Below, piece by piece: positions 1-8,793 of a DNA stretch of 64,000 nt. The position numbers and the translations under genes are program-made. The DNA lies in contig LN874948.1 in NCBI GenBank assembly GCA_001282665.1, forward strand, positions 88,985-152,984, written 5' to 3'. The stretch comes from Clostridiales bacterium mt11 (GTDB taxonomy: Bacteria > Bacillota > Clostridia > Tissierellales > Tepidimicrobiaceae). The notes beneath the pieces were generated by a model. That model saw only the letters and a list, made by a program, of their open reading frames with translations. It did no database searches and was not told where the DNA came from. Position 1 is the stretch's first letter. The number at the start of each line of letters is the position of its first letter.

Positions 1-87
1 ATAAAAAGATAAATTTAATATTAATAGTATTAGTAGCATTAAGATAAGTAAATACTCTATTCTATATAAATTTCCAAGATAACTATT

Positions 88-654
88 TTATAAGAATTCA
101 ACTATTTTTCTACTTCCAGGTTTAACTATGGGTATGTTTTGTTTGCATAGAGTACATTCTTCTTTTTCATAAGTATTTATATTGATTTTAACTCCACTAT
201 AAATAGGGTATTTAATATTTCCACTACTCCTGTCCACAATACAGCCAATTCCAACCACTTCTCCACCAAGCTCTTCTACGACTTTTATTGCTTCATATGA
301 GGATTTACCCGTAGTCACAACATCTTCTGCTATTAGTACTCTTTGTCCTTTTTCTAAAGTAAATCCCCGCCTTAGCTTCATTTCACCATCTTCTCTTTCC
401 ACAAATATGCTTTGTTTCCCAGTTTGGCGTCCAAGCTCATAACTTACGATTATGCCCCCCATTGCTGGTCCAACTACAATATCAAAATCTATATCCTTCA
501 ACTTATCTACTATTAATTTTATTGCCTTTTCCGCCTTATCTGGATACATCAATAATTTAGCGCATTGAACATAACCATCGCTGTGTTTCCCTGAAGAAAG
601 TAAAAAGTGCCCTTCTAATAATGCTCCTGTTTCCTTTAATATATCGATTAGCAT
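88..654 (-). CDS. pyrE: Orotate phosphoribosyltransferase PyrE
   Basis: Joins orotate to PRPP to make orotidine-5'-phosphate, the fifth step of cytosolic UMP synthesis. About 188 residues from the chosen start. The PRPP-binding loop is visible as RVLIAEDVVTTGKSS, preceded by VGPAMGGII, the usual layout of the type I phosphoribosyltransferase fold. I place the start at 654 (MLIDILKETGA) because GGGAGGG lies six bases upstream; an in-frame ATG at 669 would overlap that ribosome site. The gene follows pyrD with its ATG two bases after the pyrD stop, so it is the last gene of the pyr operon in view. No terminator is clear in the 87 bases downstream. Confidence 0.95.
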   Translation of the reverse strand: MLIDILKETGALLEGHFLLSSGKHSDGYVQCAKLLMYPDKAEKAIKLIVDKLKDIDFDIVVGPAMGGIIVSYELGRQTGKQSIFVEREDGEMKLRRGFTLEKGQRVLIAEDVVTTGKSSYEAIKVVEELGGEVVGIGCIVDRSSGNIKYPIYSGVKININTYEKEECTLCKQNIPIVKPGSRKIVEFL

Positions 655-655
655 A

Positions 656-1567
656 TCAATCCCTCCCAATTATTCCTCTTATTTCTTCAATAGATTTAAT
701 CTTTTCATCCTCCATAAACTTTTCTATTCCATGTATTATATCTAAGCATATATCTGGTTTTATAAAATTTCCACTTCCCACTTGTATGGCATAAGCTCCT
801 GCCATTATAAATTCTATAGCATCTCTATAATCTACTATACCCCCTATTCCTATGATGGGTATATCTACTGCTTTTGATACTTCATAGACCATTCTAAGAG
901 CTATGGGTTTTATACAGGGTCCAGATAGACCAGCTATGACATTTTCAAATATAGGTTTTCTTACTTTTATGTCTATTGCCATACCACTAAAGGTATTTAT
1001 AAGAGATAATCCATCTGCTCCTGCCTTTTCACAGGTCTCTGCCATTTGCACTATATTTTTAGCATTAGGGGATAGTTTCACTATTAGGGGCTTTTTGCAT
1101 ACATCTTTTACCTCAGACACTACTTTATAGGCTGTTTCAGTTTTTATTCCAAATGCCATACCTCCTTCTCTTACATTTGGACAGGATATATTTAACTCAA
1201 TTATATCGATACTAGTTTCATTTAGCTTTTCTATGGATTTAAGATATTCATCTATGGTACTTCCCCCTACATTGGCTAATATAACTGTACCCTGTTTTTT
1301 CATAAAAGGGAGTTCCTCTTGGATAAAATTGTCTACCCCTGGATTTTGAAGACCAATGCTATTTAAAAGTCCCCCAGCAGTTTCATATATCCTTATGCCT
1401 TTGTTTCCATCTTTTTTATTCAATGTCAAGCCTTTAGTACATATGCCCCCTAGTTTTGACAGTGGAAAATACTCTCCATATTCCCTTCCAAATCCAAAGG
1501 TTCCAGAAGCGGTGATTACAGGATTTTTTAATTCCACTCCACATAACTCCACCTTTGTGTTAACCAT
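656..1567 (-). CDS. pyrD: Dihydroorotate dehydrogenase B, catalytic subunit
   Basis: Class 1B FMN enzyme that oxidises dihydroorotate to orotate and passes electrons to PyrK and then NAD. 303 residues, normal for the family. The active-site cysteine lies in ELNISCPNV, and the C-terminal FMN phosphate region shows GIGGI and GAYAIQVGSG. The start at 1567 has GGAGGAGGTAG just upstream and overlaps the pyrK stop by eight bases, implying translational coupling of the two subunits of one heterotetramer. Confidence 0.96.
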   Translation of the reverse strand: MVNTKVELCGVELKNPVITASGTFGFGREYGEYFPLSKLGGICTKGLTLNKKDGNKGIRIYETAGGLLNSIGLQNPGVDNFIQEELPFMKKQGTVILANVGGSTIDEYLKSIEKLNETSIDIIELNISCPNVREGGMAFGIKTETAYKVVSEVKDVCKKPLIVKLSPNAKNIVQMAETCEKAGADGLSLINTFSGMAIDIKVRKPIFENVIAGLSGPCIKPIALRMVYEVSKAVDIPIIGIGGIVDYRDAIEFIMAGAYAIQVGSGNFIKPDICLDIIHGIEKFMEDEKIKSIEEIRGIIGRD

Positions 1568-2291
1568 TGAAAACTACCTCCTCCCCTAAAAAAACTGGTC
1601 CTTCCTTGCATACCCTTTTCATACCTGAGGTAGTTTCTACAGTACAGCCTAAACAAGCTCCTATACCACAAGCCATTCTGCTCTCCATAGATACATAAAC
1701 GGGAACCTTACCTTTACACATATTAACCACTCTTTCCATCATGGGAATAGGTCCACAGGTCAGCACTAGATCATACTTCTTTGGAATGAATAGTTCTGTA
1801 ACAAATCCTTTATGACCAACTGTACCATCTTCTGTGGATATAAATACATTACCTACATGACTTTCTATCCGATTCACACAATATACTTCATGTCTAAATC
1901 CACAATAGAAGTCTATATTAGCATTCAATTTCTTTCCTAGATATATCATAGGAGCTATACCAATGCCACCAGATATAATAGCAATATTCCCTTCTAAGTC
2001 CATATCGAATCCACTGCCTAAAGGTCCCAATAATTCCAATATATCTCCAGTTTTCAATTGGGATATAATATGGGTTCCCTTTCCTCTAACTTCATATAAA
2101 AAAGTAATTACACCTTCAGAAATATCACATATACTAATGGGACGAGATAAAAATGGGTTTACTTCCCAACCCTTAATCATATAAAATTGTCCAGCTTCTC
2201 CTTTAAAATTACCTTCTATCTTCAACTCATATATATTAGTTGCTACTTGAATATTGGAATGGATAACCCCTTTAGTATAAGATTGTTTCAC
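1560..2291 (-). CDS. pyrK: Dihydroorotate dehydrogenase B, electron transfer subunit
   Basis: FAD and [2Fe-2S] protein that carries electrons from PyrD to NAD+. 243 residues with an N-terminal FAD domain (PFLSRPISICD), an NAD domain (IAIISGGIGIAPM) and a C-terminal cluster loop with cysteines in CGIGACLGC followed by a fourth in RVCKEG. The likely start is GTG at 2291 behind AGGAGGATA. It overlaps pyrF upstream and pyrD downstream. Confidence 0.95.
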   Translation of the reverse strand: MKQSYTKGVIHSNIQVATNIYELKIEGNFKGEAGQFYMIKGWEVNPFLSRPISICDISEGVITFLYEVRGKGTHIISQLKTGDILELLGPLGSGFDMDLEGNIAIISGGIGIAPMIYLGKKLNANIDFYCGFRHEVYCVNRIESHVGNVFISTEDGTVGHKGFVTELFIPKKYDLVLTCGPIPMMERVVNMCKGKVPVYVSMESRMACGIGACLGCTVETTSGMKRVCKEGPVFLGEEVVFNG

Positions 2292-3144
2292 TTTCTATAT
2301 CCTCCTTCATGGCTAATACCCCTTGTCTTGCATAGCTATCAAATTTTTCTTCTCCATCAAAATGTTTTTTATAAAAGGTGATAATACCTCTTGAAGAATT
2401 GACTATCCCACCATTTCCTTTATTTAAATAAAAAGATACATCCTTCCCTTTTCCGCCTTGATGACCGTAGCCAGGCACTAAGAAAAACATATTTTTATAT
2501 CTATCCCTAATCTCCTTTGCCTCATCTGTATGGGTACCTCCTACCACTGCTCCTATAGCACTATATCCACAATTTCCTAGGTACTTTGAACCCATCTCAC
2601 TTAACCTATCCCCAACATGATAATATAATTTTTTTAATTGGCCATTGATTTCTAGGTATTGTATATCCTTTGCTCCTTCATTTGAAGTTCTAAGTAATAC
2701 AAATATTCCTTTATTTCCATCTTCAATATATTTTAAATAAGGGGTTATACTATCAAATCCCATATATGGATTCAATGTTATAAAGTCCGCTTGGAAATCA
2801 CCTTCAAAATGTGCTTTCGCATACATCTCAGCTGTAGATGATATATCCCCTCTTTTTATATCTCCTATTGATAATGATCCTTTGTTTTTAATATATTCTA
2901 AAGTCTTCTTATATCCCATTAGCCCTCTTATGCCGTAGGCTTCATAATATGCTATTTGCAATTTATATACTGATACTATATCTAATGTTTTATCGATTAT
3001 CCTTTTATTGAACTGAAATAATACTTCATCTATATCCCGATATTTTTCTTTTATACCTTCTGGTATATAATCTAGATGTGTATCTAAGCCTACACAGACA
3101 TTTCCCTTTCTCTGAACCTCATCATACAATCTATCTATTATCAA
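2272..3144 (-). CDS. pyrF: Orotidine-5'-phosphate decarboxylase, type 2
   Basis: Last step of UMP synthesis, decarboxylating OMP. The 290-residue length fits the longer type 2 family rather than the roughly 235-residue type 1 enzyme. The catalytic D-x-K-x-x-D set is seen in GDIKRGD. The start appears to be TTG at 3144 inside the end of pyrC (14-base overlap), with a G-rich site just upstream. The 3' end overlaps pyrK. Confidence 0.94.
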   Translation of the reverse strand: MIIDRLYDEVQRKGNVCVGLDTHLDYIPEGIKEKYRDIDEVLFQFNKRIIDKTLDIVSVYKLQIAYYEAYGIRGLMGYKKTLEYIKNKGSLSIGDIKRGDISSTAEMYAKAHFEGDFQADFITLNPYMGFDSITPYLKYIEDGNKGIFVLLRTSNEGAKDIQYLEINGQLKKLYYHVGDRLSEMGSKYLGNCGYSAIGAVVGGTHTDEAKEIRDRYKNMFFLVPGYGHQGGKGKDVSFYLNKGNGGIVNSSRGIITFYKKHFDGEEKFDSYARQGVLAMKEDIESETILY

Positions 3145-4333
3145 CCTTTATCCCCCCATCATATTTGATTTCACCATTTCTTATGGTAGCAACTATTTCT
3201 CCATAAAACTCTTTTCCATTAAAAACCGTATTTTTCCCTTTAGATACAAAGTCTTCTCCATGAATCTGAGTTTTCTTACTTAAGTCCACCAGTACTATAT
3301 CTCCATCATATCCAGTTTTAATCTTACCTTTATTGATTTTCATTAATCTTCCTGGTACTGCCGACATAAGTTGAGATAATCTATTTAATGAAATCTCCCC
3401 AGACTTAACTAGAGTGGTATAGCATATAGAAAAAGCCGTTTCTAGCCCAGATATTCCTGGAGAGCCTTTCTCCTTGTCTTCTTTTGAATGAGGAGCATGA
3501 TCCGTAGCTATTACATCTACAGTACCATCTTTTATACCTTCCAAAATTTCTTCTATATCTTCTTTTTCCTTTATTGGTGGATTTACTTTATAATCGTTAT
3601 CATACAATGAAATATGGTGGGGAGTTACTTCACAAGTAATATTTCCACTACTTTTTTTTATCTTTCTAATTTCTTCAATGGACTCTTTGGTACTCACATG
3701 GGCTAAATGCAATTTAGCCCATGTGAGTTTTGATAAATATATATCCCTTAAAGTCATTATATTTTCCGATAATCTAGCATCTATTGACGCTATCTCCTCA
3801 TCTTCTGTATGAGATATGATGACTAAGCCCTTTTCTTTTGCCTTATTCATAGCTTCATACATAGTCAAGTTGGATCTTACTCCTTTTCCATCATCTGAAA
3901 TGAATTTAACTCTATTATCTATATCATCAAGATGGTCTAATGTCTTCCCATCAAAATCTTTCGTTATAGACATAGTTTGATGTATATCTATTAAGTCTAA
4001 TTCCTTACATCTGTTCAATACGTATTCTACAATTTCCATACTACTGCATATAGGATTGGTATTTGCCATAAGATTTACGAAAGTATATCCTCCTTTTAAA
4101 GCTGCCAAACTTCCTGAATATATATCCTCTTTATAGGTATATCCAGGTTCTCTAAAATGAGCATGCATATCGATAAAAGAAGGCATAGCAACTAAGTTAT
4201 TAGCCTCTATAGTTTGACATTGATAATTTAGGTTTTTCCCACAATCCGCTATTTTACCATCTTTAATATATATATCTCCATAGAAATCCTTGGTTTCATC
4301 AACTACTCTACAGCCTATAATAAGACAGTCCAT
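3131..4333 (-). CDS. pyrC: Dihydroorotase
   Basis: Zinc amidohydrolase that cyclises carbamoyl-aspartate to dihydroorotate. The metal motif IDMHAHFREPG and the late ATDHAPH motif are both present, as expected for class I dihydroorotases. I use the ATG at 4333 (MDCLIIGCRV). It has GGGAGGG upstream and begins one base after the pyrI stop. A longer reading frame to 4396 would run into pyrI and adds residues foreign to the family. Confidence 0.95.
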   Translation of the reverse strand: MDCLIIGCRVVDETKDFYGDIYIKDGKIADCGKNLNYQCQTIEANNLVAMPSFIDMHAHFREPGYTYKEDIYSGSLAALKGGYTFVNLMANTNPICSSMEIVEYVLNRCKELDLIDIHQTMSITKDFDGKTLDHLDDIDNRVKFISDDGKGVRSNLTMYEAMNKAKEKGLVIISHTEDEEIASIDARLSENIMTLRDIYLSKLTWAKLHLAHVSTKESIEEIRKIKKSSGNITCEVTPHHISLYDNDYKVNPPIKEKEDIEEILEGIKDGTVDVIATDHAPHSKEDKEKGSPGISGLETAFSICYTTLVKSGEISLNRLSQLMSAVPGRLMKINKGKIKTGYDGDIVLVDLSKKTQIHGEDFVSKGKNTVFNGKEFYGEIVATIRNGEIKYDGGIKVDNR

Positions 4334-4334
4334 T

Positions 4335-4763
4335 TTATCCCTCCCAAGAATATATTTGATCGCAATATTCGCATTTATATATACCTTTCTCTTCATCTAT
4401 AAGAGTAAATTTATGGACTATATCCCTCTCATTAGATGTTACACATCTTGGGTTTTTACACTGGATTATACCTTCTACTTTTTCAGGTAAAGATAGGTTA
4501 ATCTTATCTATAATCTTTTCATCTTGAATGATATTTACAGTTATATTTGGGTCTATAAATCCTAGCATAGCTAAATCTATGTCAATATTGTTTTCAATTT
4601 TGATTAAATCCTTCCTTCCAAATTTTCTGCTAGGAACATTCATAATTAAAGCCACTGTAAAATCTGCTTTTTCCAATCCTAAATATTTAAATATGCTAAA
4701 TCCATAGCCTGCTTTTATATGATCAATTACGATTCCCTTTGAAATGCTGTCGATATAAAGCAT
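4335..4763 (-). CDS. pyrI: Aspartate carbamoyltransferase regulatory subunit
   Basis: Allosteric partner of PyrB; binds nucleotides in its N-terminal domain and contacts PyrB through a C-terminal zinc domain. 142 residues. The four zinc cysteines are visible as C-x4-C (CKNPRC) and C-x2-C (CEYC). The gene abuts pyrB upstream and pyrC downstream. A separate pyrI next to pyrB is typical of clostridia and absent from Bacillus-type pyr operons. Confidence 0.95.
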   Translation of the reverse strand: MLYIDSISKGIVIDHIKAGYGFSIFKYLGLEKADFTVALIMNVPSRKFGRKDLIKIENNIDIDLAMLGFIDPNITVNIIQDEKIIDKINLSLPEKVEGIIQCKNPRCVTSNERDIVHKFTLIDEEKGIYKCEYCDQIYSWEG

Positions 4764-5678
4764 TTACATCACCCCCAATAGTTTTATTATAAGAGCCATT
4801 CTTACAAACATTCCATACTTTACCTGCTGAAAATAACAAGCCCTTGGATCGTCATCTACTTCATAACTTATTTCATTAACTCTTGGTAGTGGGTGAAGAA
4901 TAGATAAATCCTTTTTTGCCAATTTTAGCTTTTCCTTATCTAAAATATAGCTATCTTTAAGCCTAATATAATCAGCCTCATTAAAGAACCTTTCTTTTTG
5001 TACTCTAGTCATATAGAGTATGTCTAATTCATCTATAGCTTCTTCTAGCCTTTCCACTTCCACAAAAGGAATATTATTCTTTTCAAGTATTTGAGTTTTT
5101 ATATATTCTGGAATTTGTAATTCATTAGGGGATATTAAGATGAATTTTACACCTTCATATCTTGACATAGCTTTTATAAGGGAATGGACTGTACGACCAA
5201 ATTTTAGGTCTCCACATAGTCCAATAGTTAAATTGGAAAATCTTTTCTTCGTTTCCTTAATGGTGAGAAGATCTGTTAAAGTTTGAGTTGGATGTTGATG
5301 ACCGCCATCTCCTGCATTAATAATGGGAACTGGTGAATAATAAGAAGCATACTTTGGTGCCCCTTCTTTCGGATGTCTCATTGCAATAATATCAACGTAG
5401 GAACCTACGGTACGAATGGTATCGGGAATGCTTTCCCCTTTCATAACGGAGCTGGAACTCGATTCCGAAAAACCAATTACTTCTCCACCAAGCCTAAGCA
5501 TAGCGGCTTCGAAACTAAATCTAGTTCTAGTACTTGGTTCATAAAATAACGTAGCCAGTATTTTACCCTCACATACATTTCTAAAACCTTCTTGATCATC
5601 GATTATTTCTTCTGCTAAGGTAAATATACTCTCTAATTCCTCCACAGATAAATCTCGGGGGTCGATTAAATGTCTCAT
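4764..5678 (-). CDS. pyrB: Aspartate carbamoyltransferase catalytic subunit
   Basis: Makes carbamoyl-aspartate from carbamoyl phosphate and aspartate, the first committed step of the pathway. 304 residues. The carbamoyl-phosphate loop STRTRFSFE starts near residue 49 and HPLPRVNE lies near the C-terminus. It is the first gene of the operon. Its ribosome site AGGAGG sits directly beside a PyrR-like box, so both transcription and translation of this gene may be under uridine nucleotide control. Confidence 0.96.
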   Translation of the reverse strand: MRHLIDPRDLSVEELESIFTLAEEIIDDQEGFRNVCEGKILATLFYEPSTRTRFSFEAAMLRLGGEVIGFSESSSSSVMKGESIPDTIRTVGSYVDIIAMRHPKEGAPKYASYYSPVPIINAGDGGHQHPTQTLTDLLTIKETKKRFSNLTIGLCGDLKFGRTVHSLIKAMSRYEGVKFILISPNELQIPEYIKTQILEKNNIPFVEVERLEEAIDELDILYMTRVQKERFFNEADYIRLKDSYILDKEKLKLAKKDLSILHPLPRVNEISYEVDDDPRACYFQQVKYGMFVRMALIIKLLGVM

Positions 5679-5694
5679 TGTATTACCTCCTTTT

Positions 5695-5708
5695 AGTCTC
5701 TCTGGACC
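5695..5708 (-). promoter_or_regulatory. Second PyrR-like box next to the pyrB ribosome site
   Basis: On the minus strand GGTCCAGAGAGACT closely resembles the PyrR binding loop consensus ARUCCNGNGAGGYU and can fold as a hairpin with TTAG and CTAA extending the stem. It lies a few bases upstream of the pyrB AGGAGG, downstream of the attenuator terminator, so it could act on translation rather than termination. That role is inference. Confidence 0.6.
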
Positions 5709-5725
5709 TAATTAAAGGATTGCGT

Positions 5726-5810
5726 TAAAAAAACCTTCCTTATAGGAAGGCATAAATATCCTGTCTATTACGCTTTCCTTTTTGAACTCTCTGGTTCAGT
5801 TTAAAGGTGC
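5726..5810 (-). promoter_or_regulatory. PyrR-type transcription attenuator of the pyr operon
   Basis: Minus-strand leader with three mutually exclusive folds. First, a PyrR box hairpin GAACCAGAGAGUUC (5784-5797), whose stem extends through CCUUU and AAAGG. Second, an antiterminator pairing GGAAAGC with GCCUUCC. Third, a terminator CCUUCC/GGAAGG followed by seven U (5727-5750). PyrR bound to UMP stabilises the first fold and so allows termination; this is established for Firmicutes. No pyrR gene is in the window. Confidence 0.8.
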
Positions 5811-5825
5811 CAAATTGTTATTATA

Positions 5826-5854
5826 AAGATACCATAGATTGATATAAGTGTCAA
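5826..5854 (-). promoter_or_regulatory. Promoter of the pyr operon
   Basis: Minus-strand TTGACA (5849-5854), 17 bases, then TATCTT (5826-5831), a good sigma-A promoter placed just before the attenuator leader. Confidence 0.7.
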
Positions 5855-5906
5855 TTAATTTTTAACTATTTTATTCTATGTAGATTTAACCATTATAAAT
5901 AAATCC

Positions 5907-5932
5907 AAAAAGGACTCAATCGAGTCCTTTTT
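5907..5932 (-). terminator. Terminator after the coat-protein gene pair
   Basis: Perfect 11-base arms AAAAAGGACTC and GAGTCCTTTTT with a four-base loop; works in either direction but directly follows the stop of the minus-strand CotF-like gene. Confidence 0.85.
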
Positions 5933-5937
5933 AGCTG

Positions 5938-6195
5938 TTATTTCATTCCTCCACCACTCAATCCGGATTTAACTTGTTGAATGTCATTGGAGTTGACAGC
6001 TGGTGCTGGTGTGTAATATCCTTTTTGCTCTGCTATTTGAAACAATTGATATTGGAATTGCTCTGCTTCATTTCTTAATTGTTGTAAGGTGCTTCTAAGC
6101 TGTTGATTAGCACATTCTGTTATAGCTTTTGTATAGCTATCAATGCTAGCTTTTGTTCCAGTTAAAATATCACTTACCATATCCTTTTCTTGCAT
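5938..6195 (-). CDS. CotF-like spore coat protein
   Basis: 85-residue helical, glutamine-rich protein resembling the CotF/YhcQ spore coat family: an N-terminal helix with SDILTGTKASIDSYTKAI and a second helix LQQLRNEAEQFQYQLFQIA, then a short tail ending in glycine. The segment GYYTPAPAV is typical of the family. It is 12 bases downstream of a second, related small gene; the two probably form one sporulation operon. Family call is by pattern, not by search. Confidence 0.75.
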   Translation of the reverse strand: MQEKDMVSDILTGTKASIDSYTKAITECANQQLRSTLQQLRNEAEQFQYQLFQIAEQKGYYTPAPAVNSNDIQQVKSGLSGGGMK

Positions 6196-6207
6196 AATAT
6201 TAACCTC

Positions 6208-6417
6208 CTATTTTAATGAATTTATAAGACTGGTTGCTGTAGTATTAGCATCCTGACCTGATTGTTTGAATAATTGTTTTATTTGTTGATCCTGACATTG
6301 ATTTGAATAAAAATCAAATTTTGTTGCCATAGTCTGGTGAGAACTAATTATCTCCCTTAAACTTTGAAGTTCTTGCTGATTTATATTTCCCATATTAATT
6401 GGATTTTTTAATGACAT
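6208..6417 (-). CDS. Small CotF-family or ferritin-like coat protein
   Basis: 69 residues, helical and rich in Gln/Asn (LQSLREIISSHQTMATKFDF, then QQIKQLFKQSGQ). It looks like a shortened partner of the CotF-like protein encoded just downstream. It starts at ATG 6417 behind a purine-rich site. The pair may assemble together on the spore surface; this is inferred from similarity and adjacency. Confidence 0.65.
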   Translation of the reverse strand: MSLKNPINMGNINQQELQSLREIISSHQTMATKFDFYSNQCQDQQIKQLFKQSGQDANTTATSLINSLK

Positions 6418-6554
6418 AATCTATCTCCTTTCATTTACATTTTTAATCTATGTTAATATTTTGGCTTTAAAACTATGGATTTATTCATGGTAAAAAGCTC
6501 ATAAATATTATTTAAAAATGAGGAAATACTATTTTAAAAATGGAGGTGGTAATT

Positions 6555-6818
6555 TTGAAAAATAAAGTTGTAGTAGAAAATACTTTGACACCCTATATTG
6601 ATTATTTAAAATCCTGTGGCTATGATGTATATACACTGTATAAAAATGCCAATTTAGAAAATATAGTTTCTGATGAGTATAAGGCAATTGTAGTTTCAGG
6701 TTTAGATGTATTGAGTACAAGTGGTGCTACCTATGAAAACCCACCAGTACCAATAATTGAAGCAAAAGGTCATACTCCTGAAGAAATTCATGATATCATA
6801 GAAAACAAGAATAAATAA
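6555..6818 (+). CDS. UPF0180 (YkuS-like) protein
   Basis: About 87 residues matching the YkuS/UPF0180 pattern: N-terminal KVVVENTLT, a central AIVVSGLDVL, and a C-terminal VPIIEAKGHTPEEIHDII. Function unknown in the family. The start is probably TTG at 6555; the upstream in-frame ATG at 6540 is fused to the ribosome site GGAGG, which would be the SD for the TTG. It stands alone between the coat genes and the met riboswitch. Confidence 0.75.
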   Translation: MKNKVVVENTLTPYIDYLKSCGYDVYTLYKNANLENIVSDEYKAIVVSGLDVLSTSGATYENPPVPIIEAKGHTPEEIHDIIENKNK

Positions 6819-6849
6819 ATATTTTCAACATAATATATTAAAAATGGTA

Positions 6850-6878
6850 TTGACAAAAAATAATACCTGTATTACAAT
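6850..6878 (+). promoter_or_regulatory. Promoter of the met riboswitch and metNIQ
   Basis: TTGACA (6850-6855), 17 bases, TACAAT (6873-6878), about 25 bases before the SAM aptamer. Confidence 0.75.
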
Positions 6879-6902
6879 GATTGTTAAGTTTAAAATAAAT
6901 AA

Positions 6903-7040
6903 TATGCTCTTATCAAGAGTGGTGGAGGGACTGGCCCAATGAAACCCAGCAACCTGTATAAACAAGGTGCTAAATCCAGCGGTGTAAATACCGAGAGATG
7001 AGGAAGGATTTTAAACCTCTTTCTTCAAAAGAGGTTTTTT
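6903..7040 (+). ncRNA. SAM-I (S-box) riboswitch with terminator
   Basis: Recognisable S-box landmarks in order: AGAGTGGTGGAGGGA, CTGGCCCAATGAAACCC, GCAACC, AAGGTGCTAAATCC, and a closing GAGAGATGAGG. It is followed by a terminator at 7012-7040 (AAACCTCT pairing with AGAGGTTT, then a U run). S-box RNAs bind S-adenosylmethionine and turn off methionine genes; the downstream metNIQ transporter fits exactly. Confidence 0.95.
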
Positions 7041-7044
7041 TAAT

Positions 7045-7077
7045 TTAAACCTCTGTTAATTTGCTAGAGGTATTTTT
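7045..7077 (+). terminator. Second terminator-like hairpin in the met leader
   Basis: ACCTCT and AGAGGT pair around an 11-base loop, followed by TATTTTT. Its 5' arm TTAAACCTCT repeats the ten bases of the first terminator arm (7011-7020), so the two hairpins can exchange strands. Confidence 0.65.
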
Positions 7078-7124
7078 GTTACTATTTTGCATTATTGCAG
7101 TATCTTTGTAAAGGGGTGTAGTGA

Positions 7125-8129
7125 TTGATTACAATAGAAAATTTATCAAAGAGTTTTGAATCGGGAGGCAAAAAGATATGGGCAGTAAAAGATGTCAATA
7201 TCCATATCAACAAAGGAGAAATATTTGGAATTATAGGATTAAGTGGAGCTGGTAAATCTACTTTAATTAGATGTCTAAATAGATTAGAAGAACCAACTGA
7301 AGGTAAAATCACCATAGATGGTGTAAATATAACTAATTTAAATAAGAAGGAACTACGAAGTGTAAGAAAAGATATAGGTATGATATTTCAACATTTTAAC
7401 CTACTATCTCAAAAAACCGTATATGAAAACATCGCTTTTCCTTTAGAATTGGACGGCTCCAATAAAAATGAAATTGATTCCAGGGTTAATACTCTATTGG
7501 AATATGTTGAATTAGTAGATAAAAGGGATGCCTATCCTTCAAGCTTAAGTGGAGGTCAAAAACAGAGGGTAGCTATTGCAAGAGCCTTAGCCAATAATCC
7601 TAAAATCCTTTTAAGTGATGAAGGCACATCAGCTTTAGACCCAAAAACTACTAAATCCATATTAGAACTTCTCAATAGAATACGAAAGGAATTTGGGTTA
7701 ACCATAGTGTTAATCACTCATCAAATGGAAGTGGTTAAGGACATATGTGATAAAGTAGCAATTATTGAAAATGGTGAAATCATTGAAACGAATACTGCCC
7801 TTGAATTGTTTAGAAACCCAAAGACTAAAACTGCTAAAACATTTATTAGCAGCTTAAAGTCCAATGTCGATGAAGAATCCATAATACCAGAACAATTCGA
7901 CGGAAAGGTCATTAGACTAAGCTTTTTAGGGAACAGTGCTAGAGAGCCTATAGTTTCAAAGATGATAAATCAATTTAACATTGAGGTAAATATCTTATCA
8001 GGAAATATCAATGAATTGATAAGCACTTGTGTAGGTTATTTAATCCTTGAATTATCTGGTGAAGATGAAGAAGTTGCAAAAGCAATTGACTATTTAAAAA
8101 ATCAAAATGTAAATGTGGAGGTGATATAA
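7125..8129 (+). CDS. metN: Methionine ABC transporter ATP-binding protein
   Basis: ATPase of the D/L-methionine importer. Walker A GLSGAGKST, signature LSGGQKQRVAIARAL, and Walker B ILLSDEGTSALDP, where DEGTS replaces the common DEATS. The C-terminal 75 residues form the NIL domain that senses methionine in this family. The start is TTG at 7125 with AAGGGGTG upstream. The stop is followed immediately by the metI ATG. Controlled by the SAM riboswitch. Confidence 0.95.
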   Translation: MITIENLSKSFESGGKKIWAVKDVNIHINKGEIFGIIGLSGAGKSTLIRCLNRLEEPTEGKITIDGVNITNLNKKELRSVRKDIGMIFQHFNLLSQKTVYENIAFPLELDGSNKNEIDSRVNTLLEYVELVDKRDAYPSSLSGGQKQRVAIARALANNPKILLSDEGTSALDPKTTKSILELLNRIRKEFGLTIVLITHQMEVVKDICDKVAIIENGEIIETNTALELFRNPKTKTAKTFISSLKSNVDEESIIPEQFDGKVIRLSFLGNSAREPIVSKMINQFNIEVNILSGNINELISTCVGYLILELSGEDEEVAKAIDYLKNQNVNVEVI

Positions 8130-8771
8130 ATGGCTGAATTGATCATTCCTTCTTTACTACAAACATTGTATATGGTGTTTTTCTCTACTATATTTTCTTT
8201 AGTTATAGGTTTCCCATTAGGTATTTTGCTAGTAATAACAGAAAAAAATAACATTTGGGAAAAACCAACATTGAATAAGATATTGAATGGGATCATAAAT
8301 ATCCTTCGTTCCTTTCCATTTTTAATACTTATGATTTTACTATTTCCTCTATCGAGGCTTATTGTGGGAAAAACCATTGGAACCACTGCAACTATAGTAC
8401 CATTATCTATTGCATCAGCACCTTTTGTTGCAAGAGTTATTGAAAGCTCTTTGAAAGAAGTAGATAAAGGAGTAATTGAATCGAGCCTTTCTATGGGGGC
8501 TAGTAATCCACAGATAATATTTAAAGTACTTATACCTGAAGCAATACCATCTTTAATAATGGGAATAACATTAACTATAATAAATTTAATTGGTTATTCT
8601 GCTATGGCAGGAGCTATTGGTGGAGGTGGTTTAGGAGATTTAGCTATTAGGCATGGACTATTTCAATTTGATACAAATATAATGATGGTTTCAGTTATTA
8701 TAATAGTTTTATTGGTTCAAGGTATACAGTATTTAGGAACTAAATTATCCATTAGTGTAAACAAAAAATAA
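8130..8771 (+). CDS. metI: Methionine ABC transporter permease
   Basis: 213-residue inner-membrane subunit with about five hydrophobic segments and the EAA-type coupling loop (VIESSLSMGASNPQ) that docks on MetN. It sits between metN and metQ with no intergenic gap upstream. Confidence 0.94.
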   Translation: MAELIIPSLLQTLYMVFFSTIFSLVIGFPLGILLVITEKNNIWEKPTLNKILNGIINILRSFPFLILMILLFPLSRLIVGKTIGTTATIVPLSIASAPFVARVIESSLKEVDKGVIESSLSMGASNPQIIFKVLIPEAIPSLIMGITLTIINLIGYSAMAGAIGGGGLGDLAIRHGLFQFDTNIMMVSVIIIVLLVQGIQYLGTKLSISVNKK

Positions 8772-8793
8772 TGTAAATCAAGGGGGATTTGAA

